Of a DNA stretch of 64,000 nucleotides, positions 1 through 8,688 are shown one piece after another (position 1 is the stretch's first letter; each line of letters opens with the position of its first letter). A model generated the notes under the pieces. It had not been told where the DNA came from and searched no databases. It saw only the letters and a list, made by a program, of their open reading frames with translations. The position numbers and the translations under genes are program-made. This DNA comes from Streptomyces sp. NBC_00557 (GTDB taxonomy: Bacteria > Actinomycetota > Actinomycetes > Streptomycetales > Streptomycetaceae): positions 4,774,001-4,838,000 of the forward strand of contig NZ_CP107796.1 of assembly GCF_036345995.1 (NCBI RefSeq). The letters are read 5' to 3'.

Positions 1-1127
1 GCGTCGCCGAGATCGTCGGCTACGACCCGGCCAAGGGCACCAGGCTGTGGACGATCAAACTGCCCGGCCCGGTCTGCGCGGCCAGCAAGCAGGTCACCTC
101 CGACGGCCGGACCGCGATCACCTACCAGCCGAGGTGGGACACGAAGGACCACTTCGCCGGATGCACGCAGATCGCCGCGATCGATCTGAACGCCGGCCAG
201 AAGCTATGGACGAAGACGGTCAAGTCCGGTGACTACCCGGTCAGTTACCAGAACGTGACGGTCGGCCGGCGCACCGTCGCGGTCGGCGACACCGAGGGCG
301 GGGCCGCCTTCGACATCGACTCCGGCAAGCCGCTGTGGCTGCCGAAACCGGGCGACGACTGCTACGACGCCGGGTACGGCGGCGGCGCCAAGCTGGTCGC
401 GGTGCGCAGCTGCGGAGACGTCGACAACGCGCGGCTGCTCATCCAGACCCTGGACCCGAAGACGGGGAAGGTGATCTCCGAGTACCGCATGGACCAGGGC
501 ATCGACAGGGCCTCCGTCGTCTCCACCGACCCGCTGGTGGTGGCCGCCGTCGTGGGTGACGGCAGCCGGAACATGGACTACTTCTCCATCGACGACAGGA
601 CGGGGAAGCTGCTCGCGCACATCTCGGCGCCGGCCGACGCCTACGGCGGCAAGTGCGAGGGCATCACCCGCTTCGAGGACTGCCACGGGATCGTCGTCGG
701 CAACGGCAGGCTGTACCTGCCGACCGCGGAGCACGACTCCTCCTCCGGCCTCGGCCGGACCAACTCGATCGTCGCCTTCGACCTCACCACCGGGAAGCCG
801 ACGGGCCAGCGCGCCGACGCGGGCGACGGCACCACGCTCGTGCCGCTGCGCATGGACGGGAGCAACCTGCTCGCCTACAAGCCGCCGACGTACAAGGACG
901 GCGGTCAGGTCGTCAGCATCGACGGCGGCAGCTTCAAGGAGACCAAGCTGCTGGTGAACCCGGCCGAGCAGAAGGCGCGAGAGGCCGAGAGCAACTTCCT
1001 GCCCGACAGCCATGAGTACCTCTACCGCGACGGCCGCCTGTACATGGCGCAGATCTTCGCCCGCCGCAAGGGCACGTCGTCGATCGGCGAACAGGACCTG
1101 GTGCTGGTGTTCGGCACGAGCGGCTGA
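1..1127 (+). CDS. PQQ-like beta-propeller repeat protein, 5' truncated
   Basis: The reading frame is open from base 3 to the TGA at 1125-1127, so the N-terminal part lies outside the window. The visible 374 or so residues carry repeated propeller blade signatures: YDPAKGTRLWTIKL, IDLNAGQKLWTK, FDIDSGKPLWLPK, LDPKTGKVISEY, FDLTTGKP. Each ends in the Gly-Lys/Gln-x-x-Trp type motif of PQQ-like (BamB-like) WD40-type repeats. In Streptomyces such domains are commonly the extracytoplasmic half of membrane-anchored proteins or of Ser/Thr kinases, so a membrane or kinase part may lie upstream; this cannot be seen here. A strong hairpin follows the stop. The function (scaffold or binding propeller) is inferred from the fold only. 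Confidence 0.8.
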   Translation, partial: VAEIVGYDPAKGTRLWTIKLPGPVCAASKQVTSDGRTAITYQPRWDTKDHFAGCTQIAAIDLNAGQKLWTKTVKSGDYPVSYQNVTVGRRTVAVGDTEGGAAFDIDSGKPLWLPKPGDDCYDAGYGGGAKLVAVRSCGDVDNARLLIQTLDPKTGKVISEYRMDQGIDRASVVSTDPLVVAAVVGDGSRNMDYFSIDDRTGKLLAHISAPADAYGGKCEGITRFEDCHGIVVGNGRLYLPTAEHDSSSGLGRTNSIVAFDLTTGKPTGQRADAGDGTTLVPLRMDGSNLLAYKPPTYKDGGQVVSIDGGSFKETKLLVNPAEQKAREAESNFLPDSHEYLYRDGRLYMAQIFARRKGTSSIGEQDLVLVFGTSG

Positions 1128-1178
1128 CCGTCCCATCGGCCCGCCGTCGCGGATCTCGCCCGAATGGGTGACTTGCCG

Positions 1179-1215
1179 AGAAGTGCCCCGGATTTCATCG
1201 ATCCGGGGCACTTCT
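1179..1215 (+). terminator. Hairpin terminator after the propeller gene
   Basis: A perfect 15-bp inverted repeat (1179-1193 with 1201-1215) around a 7-nt loop, about 50 bases after the stop codon. There is no clear T-run, which is usual for Streptomyces terminators. Confidence 0.6.
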
Positions 1216-1359
1216 CATCAAGAGGGGCAGCGCGACGTCGAACAAGCGTGTAGCTTCCGGGGGCATATGGAGGGCGGAGGTGCCGGGGGGCCCTCTGTCC
1301 TTGCGGACCGGTGGGCGTCCATAGTGGGGCATCCATGGGGGGGACTGGGGGGTTGCTCT

Positions 1360-2043
1360 ATGGGAGTGCGGCTCATGGTCGTCGACGACCATCGCCTGCT
1401 CGCGGAGGCGCTCGCGTCGGCGCTCAAGCTCCGCGGGCACCGGGTGCTCGCCGCGGCGGCGCCGGCCGCGGGTGCGGCGGACCTGGTGATCGCGCGGGCG
1501 CCGGAGGTGTGCCTGCTGGGTACGGCGGCGCCGGCCGAACCGGGCGTCTTCGACCCGGTGACGAAGATCAAGCGGGAGCGGCCGCAGGTCGCGGTGCTGG
1601 TGCTCGGGCCGGTGCCGTCGCCGCGCGGCATCGCGGCGGCGTTCGCGGCCGGCGCGTCGGGATACGTGCGGCACGACGAGCGCATCGAGGGCGTCGAGCG
1701 GGCGATCATGAAGGCGCGGGCCGGGGAGGCGGCGGTCGCCCCGCAGCTGCTGCAGGGGGCGTTCGGGGAGCTACTCAACCCCGCGGCGCAGCCCGACGAC
1801 GAGGCCCAGCGCCTGCTGTCGATGCTGACGCCCCGGGAGGTGGAGGTGCTGGTCCGGGTGGCCGACGGCGAGGACACCCGGGTGATCGCCGCCGGCATGG
1901 GCATCGCGCCCAGCACCGCCCGCACCCACGTCCAGCGGGTGCTGATGAAGCTGGGCGTGGGGTCGCGGCTGGAGGCGGCGGCGCTGGCCGCCCGGACGGG
2001 ACTGCTGGACCGGGCGGGGCCGTTGGCTTCCGGCACCGAGTAG
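1360..2043 (+). CDS. LuxR/NarL-type response regulator with degenerate receiver domain
   Basis: A 227-residue protein with an N-terminal receiver-like domain (1-120) and a C-terminal LuxR HTH (about 147-210, LTPREVEVLVRVADGE ... STARTHVQRVLMKLGV). The acidic pocket VVDDH (D9, D10) is present. The expected phospho-acceptor aspartate, normally LLDxxMP, is replaced by glycine in CLLGTAAPAEPG (G54). The conserved lysine after the GY motif is a histidine (GYVRHDE, H105). The protein is therefore predicted to be a phosphorylation-independent or ligand-gated regulator. No histidine kinase is adjacent. The ATG at 1360 was chosen because a G-rich Shine-Dalgarno-like run lies just upstream and the receiver begins directly after it. 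Confidence 0.85.
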   Translation: MGVRLMVVDDHRLLAEALASALKLRGHRVLAAAAPAAGAADLVIARAPEVCLLGTAAPAEPGVFDPVTKIKRERPQVAVLVLGPVPSPRGIAAAFAAGASGYVRHDERIEGVERAIMKARAGEAAVAPQLLQGAFGELLNPAAQPDDEAQRLLSMLTPREVEVLVRVADGEDTRVIAAGMGIAPSTARTHVQRVLMKLGVGSRLEAAALAARTGLLDRAGPLASGTE

Positions 2044-2090
2044 GCGCCCGGCGTCGGTGCGGTCCCGTTGGGCGCAGCTACCGCGGCGGG

Positions 2091-2150
2091 CAGCGCCCCG
2101 TAAGGGGCGCGGGGAACTGCGCGACCAGCCCCTACGCACCCGCAGACGGA
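2091..2150. repeat. Dispersed Streptomyces intergenic repeat with hairpin
   Basis: The gap between two convergent genes holds a hairpin, GCGCCCC-gtaa-GGGGCGC (2093-2110), followed by the phrase CGGGGAACTGCGCGACCAGC and a CCCGCAGAC tail. From memory this phrase recurs at many intergenic sites in Streptomyces genomes, usually between convergent genes. It may double as a bidirectional terminator. It occurs only once in this window. Confidence 0.6.
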
Positions 2151-2157
2151 AGCGGTG

Positions 2158-2508
2158 CTACTCGCCCCGCTCCTGGTCCGGCAGCCCCTCCGGGGGAACC
2201 GGCGGAGGCGTCGGCCGCAGCCTCAGCCAGACCAGGAAGAAGATGCCCAGCAGGAGCATGCCGATCCCGGTCCAGAGGTTGATGTTGACGCCCTGGGCCT
2301 TGTCGATGGCGGCCTTGGAGTCGGTGATGCCGGTGATGGTGACGATGACGCCGTACAGCACGAACAGGCCGCCGATGATGCGGCGCAGGTCGAAGATGCG
2401 GGCCGCCGTCGCGGACTTGCCCTGCAGCTCGGTGACCTCCCGCAGGACGTCCTTCTCGCTGTAGTGGAAGCCCTCGCCCGGGCGGTCGGAGTGCGCGTTG
2501 TCGCTCAT
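2158..2508 (-). CDS. Small membrane protein paired with the symporter
   Basis: A 116-residue protein with a soluble N-terminus (1-44), two predicted transmembrane segments (about 46-64, GGLFVLYGVIVTITGI, and about 80-98, LWTGIGMLLLGIFFLVWL) and a proline-rich tail. It starts 21 bases after the stop of the sodium:solute symporter on the same strand, with a clear GAGGAAA ribosome binding site, so the two are almost certainly cotranscribed. I do not recognise a named family. Its position suggests an accessory subunit of the transporter; this is inference. Confidence 0.8.
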   Translation of the reverse strand: MSDNAHSDRPGEGFHYSEKDVLREVTELQGKSATAARIFDLRRIIGGLFVLYGVIVTITGITDSKAAIDKAQGVNINLWTGIGMLLLGIFFLVWLRLRPTPPPVPPEGLPDQERGE

Positions 2509-2529
2509 GGTTTCCTCGATCCTCCCGCG

Positions 2530-4221
2530 TCAGAACGAGAACGGGATGTAGCAGACGGCGGCCAGCACGACCGCGCCCCAGCCCAGCAGGGCCGGCCTGC
2601 GGTACCAGGCCTCGTCCCCGGGCGCGGGCGGTTCGGACATGCCGGGGGAGCGGGTGCCGTAGACCAGGCCCTGCAGCTCCTCGGCCGGCTTGGGCCTGGT
2701 GAACAGGGACACCGCGACCATCACGACCGCGCCAGCGACGAAGCCCGCGATGGCGGAGACGAAGTTGGCGCCCTGGTCGGAGGGGATAGCGATGATCCCC
2801 TTCTTGTAGAAGACGAAGTAGTTGACCATCGCGGTCACGGTGCCGGCGAGCAGGCCCCAGAAGCCGGACTTGGCGGACGCCCGCTTCCAGAACATGCCGA
2901 CGATGAACACCACGAACATCGGCACGTTGAAGAAGGAGAACAGCGTCTGCAGGTAGGCCATGATGTTGGAGAACGAGGACGCCAGGAACGCCGTGCCGAT
3001 GGAGGCGAGGACGCCGATGACGGTGATCATGCGGCCGAACCCGACGTAGTACGCGTCCTCGCGGCCCCGCACCACGTACTTCGCCCAGATGTCGTTGGTG
3101 AACACGGTGTTGAAGGACGACACGTTGGCCGCCATGCCGGCCATGAAGGCGGCGAGCAGACCGGTGACCGCGATGCCGAGCACGCCGTTGGGCAGCAGCT
3201 CCTGCATCAGGAACGGGATGGCGTCGTTGTACTGGTAGCCGGAGCCGGCGGTGCCGAACTTCGGGATGAGCGCGGCGGCGACCAGGCCCGGGATCATCAC
3301 CAGGAAGACGATGAAGATCTTCGGGTAGGCGGCGATCAGCGGGGTGCGCTGACCGGCGGAGAGGTTCTTGGCGGACAGGGCGCGCTGCACCTCGGCGAAG
3401 TTGGTGGTCCAGTATCCGAAGGAGAGGACGAAGCCGAGGCCGAGGACGATGGTCAGCCAGTTGGCGCCGAGCGGGTTGACGTGGCCGATGCCGGTGCCGC
3501 CCCAGGCGGTGGTGAAGTTCGCCCCGTGGCTCGCGGTGAGCTTGTGGGTCAGGCCGTCCCAGCCGCCGGCCTTCTTCAGGCCGAGCGCGGTGATCGGGAT
3601 GAGGGCGGCCAGGATCACGAAGAACTGCAGGACCTCGTTGTAGATCGCCGAGGACAGACCGCCGAGGGTGATGTACGCGAGGACGAAGGCGCCGGCGACC
3701 ACGATGGCCACCCACTGCGGCCAGCCCAGCAGGGCCTCCACGACGATCGCGAGGGCGTAGAGGTTGACGCCCGCGATGAGGATGGCGGCGAACGCGAACA
3801 GGATCGAACTGAGCAGATGGGCCGCCCGGTCGAAGCGCAGCAGCAGGAACTCGGGGACCGAGCGGACCTTGCTGCCGTAGTAGAACGGCATCATCACCAG
3901 GCCCAGGAAGACCATGGCCGGGATGGCGCCGATCCAGTACCAGTGCACGGTGTACGCGCCGTACTGGGCGCTGTTCGCCGCCATGCCCAGGATCTCGGTG
4001 GCCGCCAGGTTCGCCGAGATGAAGGCGAGGCCGGTGATCCAGGCGGGCAGCGAGCGTCCGGACAGGAAGAAGTCGAGGCTGGTCTTCACCGAGCGGCGGG
4101 CCGCGAAGCCGATGCCGAGCACGACGACGAAGTAGATCGCCAGGATCGTGTAGTCCAGCCAGTTGGTGGGGAGCCGTAGCTGCGCCGCCAGGTACACGGG
4201 GCTGTCTGTGGGGGTTTGCAT
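2530..4221 (-). CDS. Sodium:solute symporter (SSS family), probable sugar transporter
   Basis: A 563-residue integral membrane protein with about 14 hydrophobic segments, a normal length for the SSS family (SglT/PutP type). It opens with a short N-terminus and LDYTILAIYFVVVLGIGF. Family hallmarks include FFLSGRSLPAWITGLAFISANLAATEILG in the early helices and GMAANVSSFNTVFTNDIW later on. It is divergent from galT-galE-galK across a 179-base regulatory gap. By analogy with sugar-specific SSS carriers it probably imports galactose or a related sugar with Na+ for the adjacent Leloir genes. Substrate assignment rests on gene context. The small membrane protein downstream is probably its partner. 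Confidence 0.88.
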   Translation of the reverse strand: MQTPTDSPVYLAAQLRLPTNWLDYTILAIYFVVVLGIGFAARRSVKTSLDFFLSGRSLPAWITGLAFISANLAATEILGMAANSAQYGAYTVHWYWIGAIPAMVFLGLVMMPFYYGSKVRSVPEFLLLRFDRAAHLLSSILFAFAAILIAGVNLYALAIVVEALLGWPQWVAIVVAGAFVLAYITLGGLSSAIYNEVLQFFVILAALIPITALGLKKAGGWDGLTHKLTASHGANFTTAWGGTGIGHVNPLGANWLTIVLGLGFVLSFGYWTTNFAEVQRALSAKNLSAGQRTPLIAAYPKIFIVFLVMIPGLVAAALIPKFGTAGSGYQYNDAIPFLMQELLPNGVLGIAVTGLLAAFMAGMAANVSSFNTVFTNDIWAKYVVRGREDAYYVGFGRMITVIGVLASIGTAFLASSFSNIMAYLQTLFSFFNVPMFVVFIVGMFWKRASAKSGFWGLLAGTVTAMVNYFVFYKKGIIAIPSDQGANFVSAIAGFVAGAVVMVAVSLFTRPKPAEELQGLVYGTRSPGMSEPPAPGDEAWYRRPALLGWGAVVLAAVCYIPFSF

Positions 4222-4284
4222 GGGTACTCGCTTCGTTGCGCGAACTGATCCAGAGCGGAACCTACGCCGCCGCCTTCAGTATTT

Positions 4285-4365
4285 GAACACTTCTGGTGGT
4301 GTTCTTTGTTTGATTGTGATGAACCGGGGGGTGGTCGAGTGTGGTCTGTTATGTTTGATTGTGTT
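4285..4365 (+). promoter_or_regulatory. Galactose operon operator/promoter region
   Basis: Between the divergent symporter and galT lie two near-identical direct repeats, TGTTTGATTGTGAT (4307-4320) and TGTTTGATTGTGTT (4352-4365), 45 bases apart. Beside them is a 6-bp inverted repeat, GAACAC-N8-GTGTTC (4285-4304). The DNA is markedly T-rich on the plus strand compared with its surroundings. The Streptomyces gal promoter is described in the literature as galactose-inducible and glucose-sensitive with a complex operator of direct repeats. The TTTGATTGTG phrase also resembles sites for DeoR-type sugar regulators. Which protein binds here is inference. Confidence 0.65.
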
Positions 4366-4400
4366 GAGTGGTTGGGTGCGGGACGTAGAGGAGTCCGGCG

Positions 4401-5462
4401 TTGAAGAAGACCTCGACACGGCTGGCCGACGGTCGTGAGCTCATCTACTACGACCTGCGCGACGACACCGTGCGGGACGCCGTCGACCGCCGCCCGCTGG
4501 AGCGGACCCATACAACGTCCGAGATCCGCCGTGACGTGCTGCTCGGCGACTCGGTCGCCGTCGCCTCCCACCGCCAGGGCCGCACCTACCACCCGCCGGC
4601 CGACGAATGCCCCCTGTGCCCGACGCGGGACGGCCGGCTGAGCGAGATCCCGGACTCGTCGTACGACGTCGTCGTCTTCGAGAACCGCTTCCCCTCCCTC
4701 ACCGGGGACTCCGGCCGCTGCGAGGTCGTCTGCTTCACCTCCGACCACGATGCCTCCTTCGCCGACCTGAGCGTCGAGCAGGCGCGCCTGGTGCTGGACG
4801 CCTGGACGGACCGGACGTCGGAGCTGTCGCATCTGCCCTCCGTCGAGCAGGTGTTCTGTTTCGAGAACCGCGGTGCCGAGATCGGTGTGACCCTGGGTCA
4901 CCCGCACGGACAGATCTACGCCTACCCGTTCACCACTCCGCGCACCGCGCTGATGCTCCGCTCGCTCGCCGCGCACAAGGAGGCGACCGGCGGCGGGAAC
5001 CTCTTCGACGCCGTCCTGGAACAGGAACGCGCCGGGGAGCGGGTCGTCCTCGAGGGTGAACACTGGACGGCGTTCGTGCCGTACGCGGCGCACTGGCCGT
5101 ACGAGGTCCACCTGTACCCGAAGCGCCGCGTGCCCGACCTGCTCGCCCTCGACGAGGCGGCGCGCACAGAGTTCCCCCAGGTGTATCTGGAACTCTTGAA
5201 GCGCTTCGACCGGATCTTCGGCGAGGGTGAGCCTCCGACGCCGTACATCGCGGCCTGGCACCAGGCCCCGTTCGGCGCGCTGGAGGAGTTCGACGGCGTC
5301 ACGCGCGACGACTTCGCGCTCCACCTCGAGCTTTTCACCATCCGCCGCACTTCCGGCAAGCTGAAGTTCCTCGCGGGTTCCGAGTCCGGCATGAACGTGT
5401 TCATCAACGACGTGCCGCCGGAGCGCGCGGCCGAGCGACTGCGAGAGGTAGCGAGTTCATGA
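4401..5462 (+). CDS. galT: Galactose-1-phosphate uridylyltransferase
   Basis: GalT transfers UMP from UDP-glucose to galactose-1-phosphate in the Leloir pathway. The 353-residue protein shows CPLCP and the later catalytic HPHGQ motif (H167-P-H-G-Q171, with H169 the expected uridylylated histidine). It also has [10 protein letters not shown] and HLELF in the C-terminal half, all diagnostic of the HIT-like GalT family. A TTG start at 4401 is preceded by GAGGAG (about 4387-4392), and no ATG or GTG fits as well. Its stop overlaps the galE ATG by 4 bases, so the genes are translationally coupled. It is the first gene of the gal operon under the repeat-containing promoter. Confidence 0.95.
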   Translation: MKKTSTRLADGRELIYYDLRDDTVRDAVDRRPLERTHTTSEIRRDVLLGDSVAVASHRQGRTYHPPADECPLCPTRDGRLSEIPDSSYDVVVFENRFPSLTGDSGRCEVVCFTSDHDASFADLSVEQARLVLDAWTDRTSELSHLPSVEQVFCFENRGAEIGVTLGHPHGQIYAYPFTTPRTALMLRSLAAHKEATGGGNLFDAVLEQERAGERVVLEGEHWTAFVPYAAHWPYEVHLYPKRRVPDLLALDEAARTEFPQVYLELLKRFDRIFGEGEPPTPYIAAWHQAPFGALEEFDGVTRDDFALHLELFTIRRTSGKLKFLAGSESGMNVFINDVPPERAAERLREVASS

Positions 5463-6421
5463 AGTACCTGGTGACCGGTGGCGCCGGTTACGTCGGCAGT
5501 GTCGTGGCCCAGCACCTGCTGGAGGCCGGCCACGAGGTCACCGTCCTGGACAACCTCTCCACCGGTTTCCGCGAGGGCGTCCCGGCCGGCGCGGCCTTCG
5601 TCGAGGGCGACATCCGCGACGCCGCCAAGTGGCTCGACCCCTCCTACGACGGCGTGCTGCACTTCGCCGCGTCCTCGCAGGTCGGCGAGTCGGTGGTGAA
5701 GCCGGAGAAGTACTGGGACAACAACGTCGCCGGCTCGCTGGCGCTGCTCGGCGCCATGCGCGAGGCCGGCGTGCGCAGGCTGGTGTTCTCCTCCACGGCG
5801 GCCACCTACGGCGAGCCGGAGCAGGTCCCGATCGTGGAGAGCGCCCCCACGCGGCCGACCAACCCCTACGGCGCCACCAAGCTGGCCGTCGACCACATGA
5901 TCACCAGCGAGGCGGACGCCCACGGCCTGGCCGCGGTCTCCCTGCGCTACTTCAACGTGGCCGGCGCCTACGGCGCCTACGGCGAGCGCCACGACCCCGA
6001 GTCGCACCTCATCCCGCTGGTCCTCCAGGTCGCCCAGGGCCGCCGCGAGGCGATCTCCGTCTACGGCGACGACTACCCGACCCCGGACGGCACCTGCGTG
6101 CGCGACTACATCCACGTCGCCGACCTGGCCGAGGCCCACCTGCTGGCCCTGGAGGCGGCCCGCCCGGGCGAGCACCTGATCTGTAACCTCGGCAACGGCG
6201 AGGGCTTCTCCGTGCGCCAGGTCATCGAGACGGTCCGGCAGGTCACCGGCCACCCGATCCCCGAGGTGGTCGCCCCGCGCCGGGGCGGCGACCCCGCGGT
6301 CCTGGTCGCCTCCGCCGAGGCCGCCCGCGAGAAACTCGGCTGGAACCCGTCCCGCGCGGATCTCGCGGGCATCGTCGCGGACGCCTGGCGGTTCGCTCAG
6401 CACATCGCAAGGGGGCAGTAG
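5459..6421 (+). CDS. galE: UDP-glucose 4-epimerase
   Basis: GalE interconverts UDP-galactose and UDP-glucose with bound NAD+. The 320-residue protein is an extended SDR: an N-terminal Rossmann motif (TGGAGYVGS, residues 6-14), a catalytic Ser/Tyr/Lys set around SSTAATYG and NPYGATK (Y137, K141), and the C-terminal signature [19 protein letters not shown]. It sits between galT (ATGA overlap) and galK, whose GTG shares the last base of its TAG stop. Besides catabolism, GalE would supply UDP-galactose for envelope polysaccharides. Confidence 0.96.
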   Translation: MKYLVTGGAGYVGSVVAQHLLEAGHEVTVLDNLSTGFREGVPAGAAFVEGDIRDAAKWLDPSYDGVLHFAASSQVGESVVKPEKYWDNNVAGSLALLGAMREAGVRRLVFSSTAATYGEPEQVPIVESAPTRPTNPYGATKLAVDHMITSEADAHGLAAVSLRYFNVAGAYGAYGERHDPESHLIPLVLQVAQGRREAISVYGDDYPTPDGTCVRDYIHVADLAEAHLLALEAARPGEHLICNLGNGEGFSVRQVIETVRQVTGHPIPEVVAPRRGGDPAVLVASAEAAREKLGWNPSRADLAGIVADAWRFAQHIARGQ

Positions 6422-7575
6422 TGGGGGCACAGCAGGTCGCGCAGCGCTTCACCGAGCTGTACGGGGCCGCGCCGGACGGCGTCTGGGCGGCCCCGGGCCG
6501 GGTCAACCTGATCGGTGAGCACACCGACTACAACGACGGCTTCGTGATGCCGTTCGCCCTGCCGCACCGGACCGTCGCCGCGGTCTCCCGGCGCGCCGAC
6601 GGCGTCCTGCGCCTGCACTCGGCGGACATCGAGGGCGGCGTGAAGGAGCTGCGGCTGGACACCCTGGACCCGCAGAGCGACGGCGACTGGACGGCGTACC
6701 CGGCGGGGGTCGTCTGGGCGCTGCGCGAGGCGGGCCACGCGGTGACCGGCGCGGACGTCCACCTGTCCTCGACCGTCCCGACCGGCGCGGGGCTGTCCTC
6801 CTCGGCGGCGCTGGAGGTGGTGACCGCCCTCGCCCTGAACGACCTGTACGAGCTCGGCCTGCCGGGCTGGAGGCTGGCGCGCCTGTGCCAGCGCGCCGAG
6901 AACGTCTACGTCGGCGCCCCGACCGGCATCATGGACCAGACGGCGTCCGCCTGCTGCGAGGCCGGCCACGCCCTGTTCCTCGACACCCGCGACCTGTCCC
7001 AGCGGCAGATCCCCTTCGACCTCGCCGCCGAGGGCCTGCGCCTGCTGGTCGTCGACACCCGGGTCAAGCACGCGCACAGCGGCGGCGAGTACGGCAAGCG
7101 CCGGGCCGGCTGCGAGAAGGGCGCGGCCCTGCTCGGCGTCGACGCCCTGCGGGACATCCCCTACGACGGCCTCGACGCGGCGCTTCGGCGGCTGGGCGAC
7201 GAGGAGGAGGTGCGCCGCCTGGTCCGGCACGTGGTGACCGAGGACCAGCGGGTCGAACGGGTCGTCGGCCTGCTCCACGCCGGCGACACCCGCGCCATCG
7301 GCCCCGTCCTCACCGAGGGACACGCCTCCCTGCGCGACGACTTCCGCATCTCCTGCCCGGAGCTGGACCTGGTCGTCGACACCGCTCTGGCGAACGGCGC
7401 GCTCGGCGCCCGCATGACCGGCGGCGGCTTCGGCGGCTCGGCGATCGTCCTGACGGAGGCGGCCGAGGTGGACACCCTCACCAAGGCCGTCGAGGAGGCG
7501 TTCGCCGCCGCGGGCTTCAGGACCCCGCGCGTGTTCGAGGCGGTGCCGTCGGCGGGGGCGGTCCGGCTGGTGTGA
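6421..7575 (+). CDS. galK: Galactokinase
   Basis: GalK phosphorylates galactose at C1 with ATP. The 384-residue GHMP kinase has the galactokinase signature near the N-terminus (GRVNLIGEHTDYNDG), the GHMP ATP-binding loop PTGAGLSSSAALE (from P120) and the C-terminal motif RMTGGGFGGSAI. Length is normal for bacterial GalK. The GTG start overlaps the galE stop by one base, so this is the third coupled gene of the operon. A hairpin follows the stop directly. Confidence 0.96.
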   Translation: MGAQQVAQRFTELYGAAPDGVWAAPGRVNLIGEHTDYNDGFVMPFALPHRTVAAVSRRADGVLRLHSADIEGGVKELRLDTLDPQSDGDWTAYPAGVVWALREAGHAVTGADVHLSSTVPTGAGLSSSAALEVVTALALNDLYELGLPGWRLARLCQRAENVYVGAPTGIMDQTASACCEAGHALFLDTRDLSQRQIPFDLAAEGLRLLVVDTRVKHAHSGGEYGKRRAGCEKGAALLGVDALRDIPYDGLDAALRRLGDEEEVRRLVRHVVTEDQRVERVVGLLHAGDTRAIGPVLTEGHASLRDDFRISCPELDLVVDTALANGALGARMTGGGFGGSAIVLTEAAEVDTLTKAVEEAFAAAGFRTPRVFEAVPSAGAVRLV

Positions 7576-7581
7576 CACCGG

Positions 7582-7606
7582 CGTGATCTGTCCCGGGCAG
7601 ATCACG
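7582..7606 (+). terminator. Hairpin after galK
   Basis: Perfect 9-bp arms CGTGATCTG and CAGATCACG around a 7-base loop, 6 bases after the galK stop. No T-run follows. Probably the end of the gal operon. The rest of the gap to 7920 holds no convincing gene. Confidence 0.55.
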
Positions 7607-7920
7607 TCGGGCTCTGTCGACTTTCGTCCCGCTACGAAACTCCCGGCTCACGGCACACGCCTGAAGGCTGCCAGTTCTGCAAATCCGCTTCCGTCGCGTG
7701 CCGCCATCCGTACTCTGAGGAGCAGCGCCGGTGGGGGCCGGTGCTGTTCAGGGGGCGAGACGGGCGGGTACGGCGCCCGCGGTGGGGTATCTGTTTCCGC
7801 GACGGCGGCGGCCGTGCGGCGCGTGGCCTCTTTCCGTGGATGCCGTGTCCGTTCCGCGGGTGCCGTGCCCGCGCGGCGTCTCGTTCTCCACAGGACCAGG
7901 CCCGGTCCGGGAGGGGTTTC

Positions 7921-8688
7921 GTGGTTCGTATCCGAGTCCTGGTCGTCGACGACCACCGCATCTTCGCCGAGTCGCTCGCCGCCGCCCTGGCCGCCGAGCC
8001 GGACGTCGAGGTGTCCGCGGCCGGCAGCGGCCCCGCCGCGCTGCGCTGCCTGGAGCGGGCGGCCGGGGAGGGCCGCCGCTTCGACGTGCTGCTGGTCGAC
8101 GCCGACCTCGGCGGCACCGTGCCCGGCGGCCGCCCGGCCGTGCCCGTGCAGGACGGCGACGAGGAGGGCCTCGTCGACGGGATCTCCCTGGTCGCGGGCG
8201 TGCGCGCCGCACAGCCCGGGGTGCGGATCGTCGTGCTCGCCGAGAAGGACGACTCCCGGCGCGCGGCGCTCGCGCTGCAGGCCGGCGCCTCCGGATGGGT
8301 CGCGAAGGACTGCTCGCTGTCCCGGCTGCTGACGGTGATCCGGGGCGTGCTGCGCGACGAGACGCATCTGCCGCCCGCGCTGCTCACCGGCGTCCTCAGG
8401 GAGCTGACGGCCGCCCGCCGGCACCGCACCGAGAGCGAGCGGCTGGTGGAGTCCCTCACCCCGCGCGAGCGGGAGGTGCTGCGCTGCATGGTCGCGGGGC
8501 TGGGCCGCAAGGCCGTCGCCGAGCGGCTGTTCCTCTCCCCGCACACCGTGCGCACCCATATGCAGAACGTCCTCGGCAAGCTGGGCGTCCACTCCACGCT
8601 GGCGGCCGTCGCCCTCGCCCGCCGCGCGGGGGTCGGACCGGCCGACCTAACCGGGGATGTTGTCGAACGGGGCGGTCAGCTGGCGTAG
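7921..8688 (+). CDS. LuxR/NarL-type response regulator with receiver insertion
   Basis: A 255-residue protein: receiver domain (1-145) and LuxR HTH (about 178-240, LTPREREVLRCMVAGL ... SPHTVRTHMQNVLGKLGV). The acidic pair VVDDH, phospho-acceptor (LLVDADL, D60) and conserved lysine (VAKD, K129) are all intact, unlike the regulator at 1360. Between beta-3 and alpha-3 there is an extra segment of about 20 residues rich in Gly, Pro and acidic residues. The GTG at 7921 follows GGGAGGGG. No kinase is adjacent, so it is an orphan regulator. Its last 42 bases overlap the end of the convergent MarR gene. Confidence 0.87.
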   Translation: MVRIRVLVVDDHRIFAESLAAALAAEPDVEVSAAGSGPAALRCLERAAGEGRRFDVLLVDADLGGTVPGGRPAVPVQDGDEEGLVDGISLVAGVRAAQPGVRIVVLAEKDDSRRAALALQAGASGWVAKDCSLSRLLTVIRGVLRDETHLPPALLTGVLRELTAARRHRTESERLVESLTPREREVLRCMVAGLGRKAVAERLFLSPHTVRTHMQNVLGKLGVHSTLAAVALARRAGVGPADLTGDVVERGGQLA

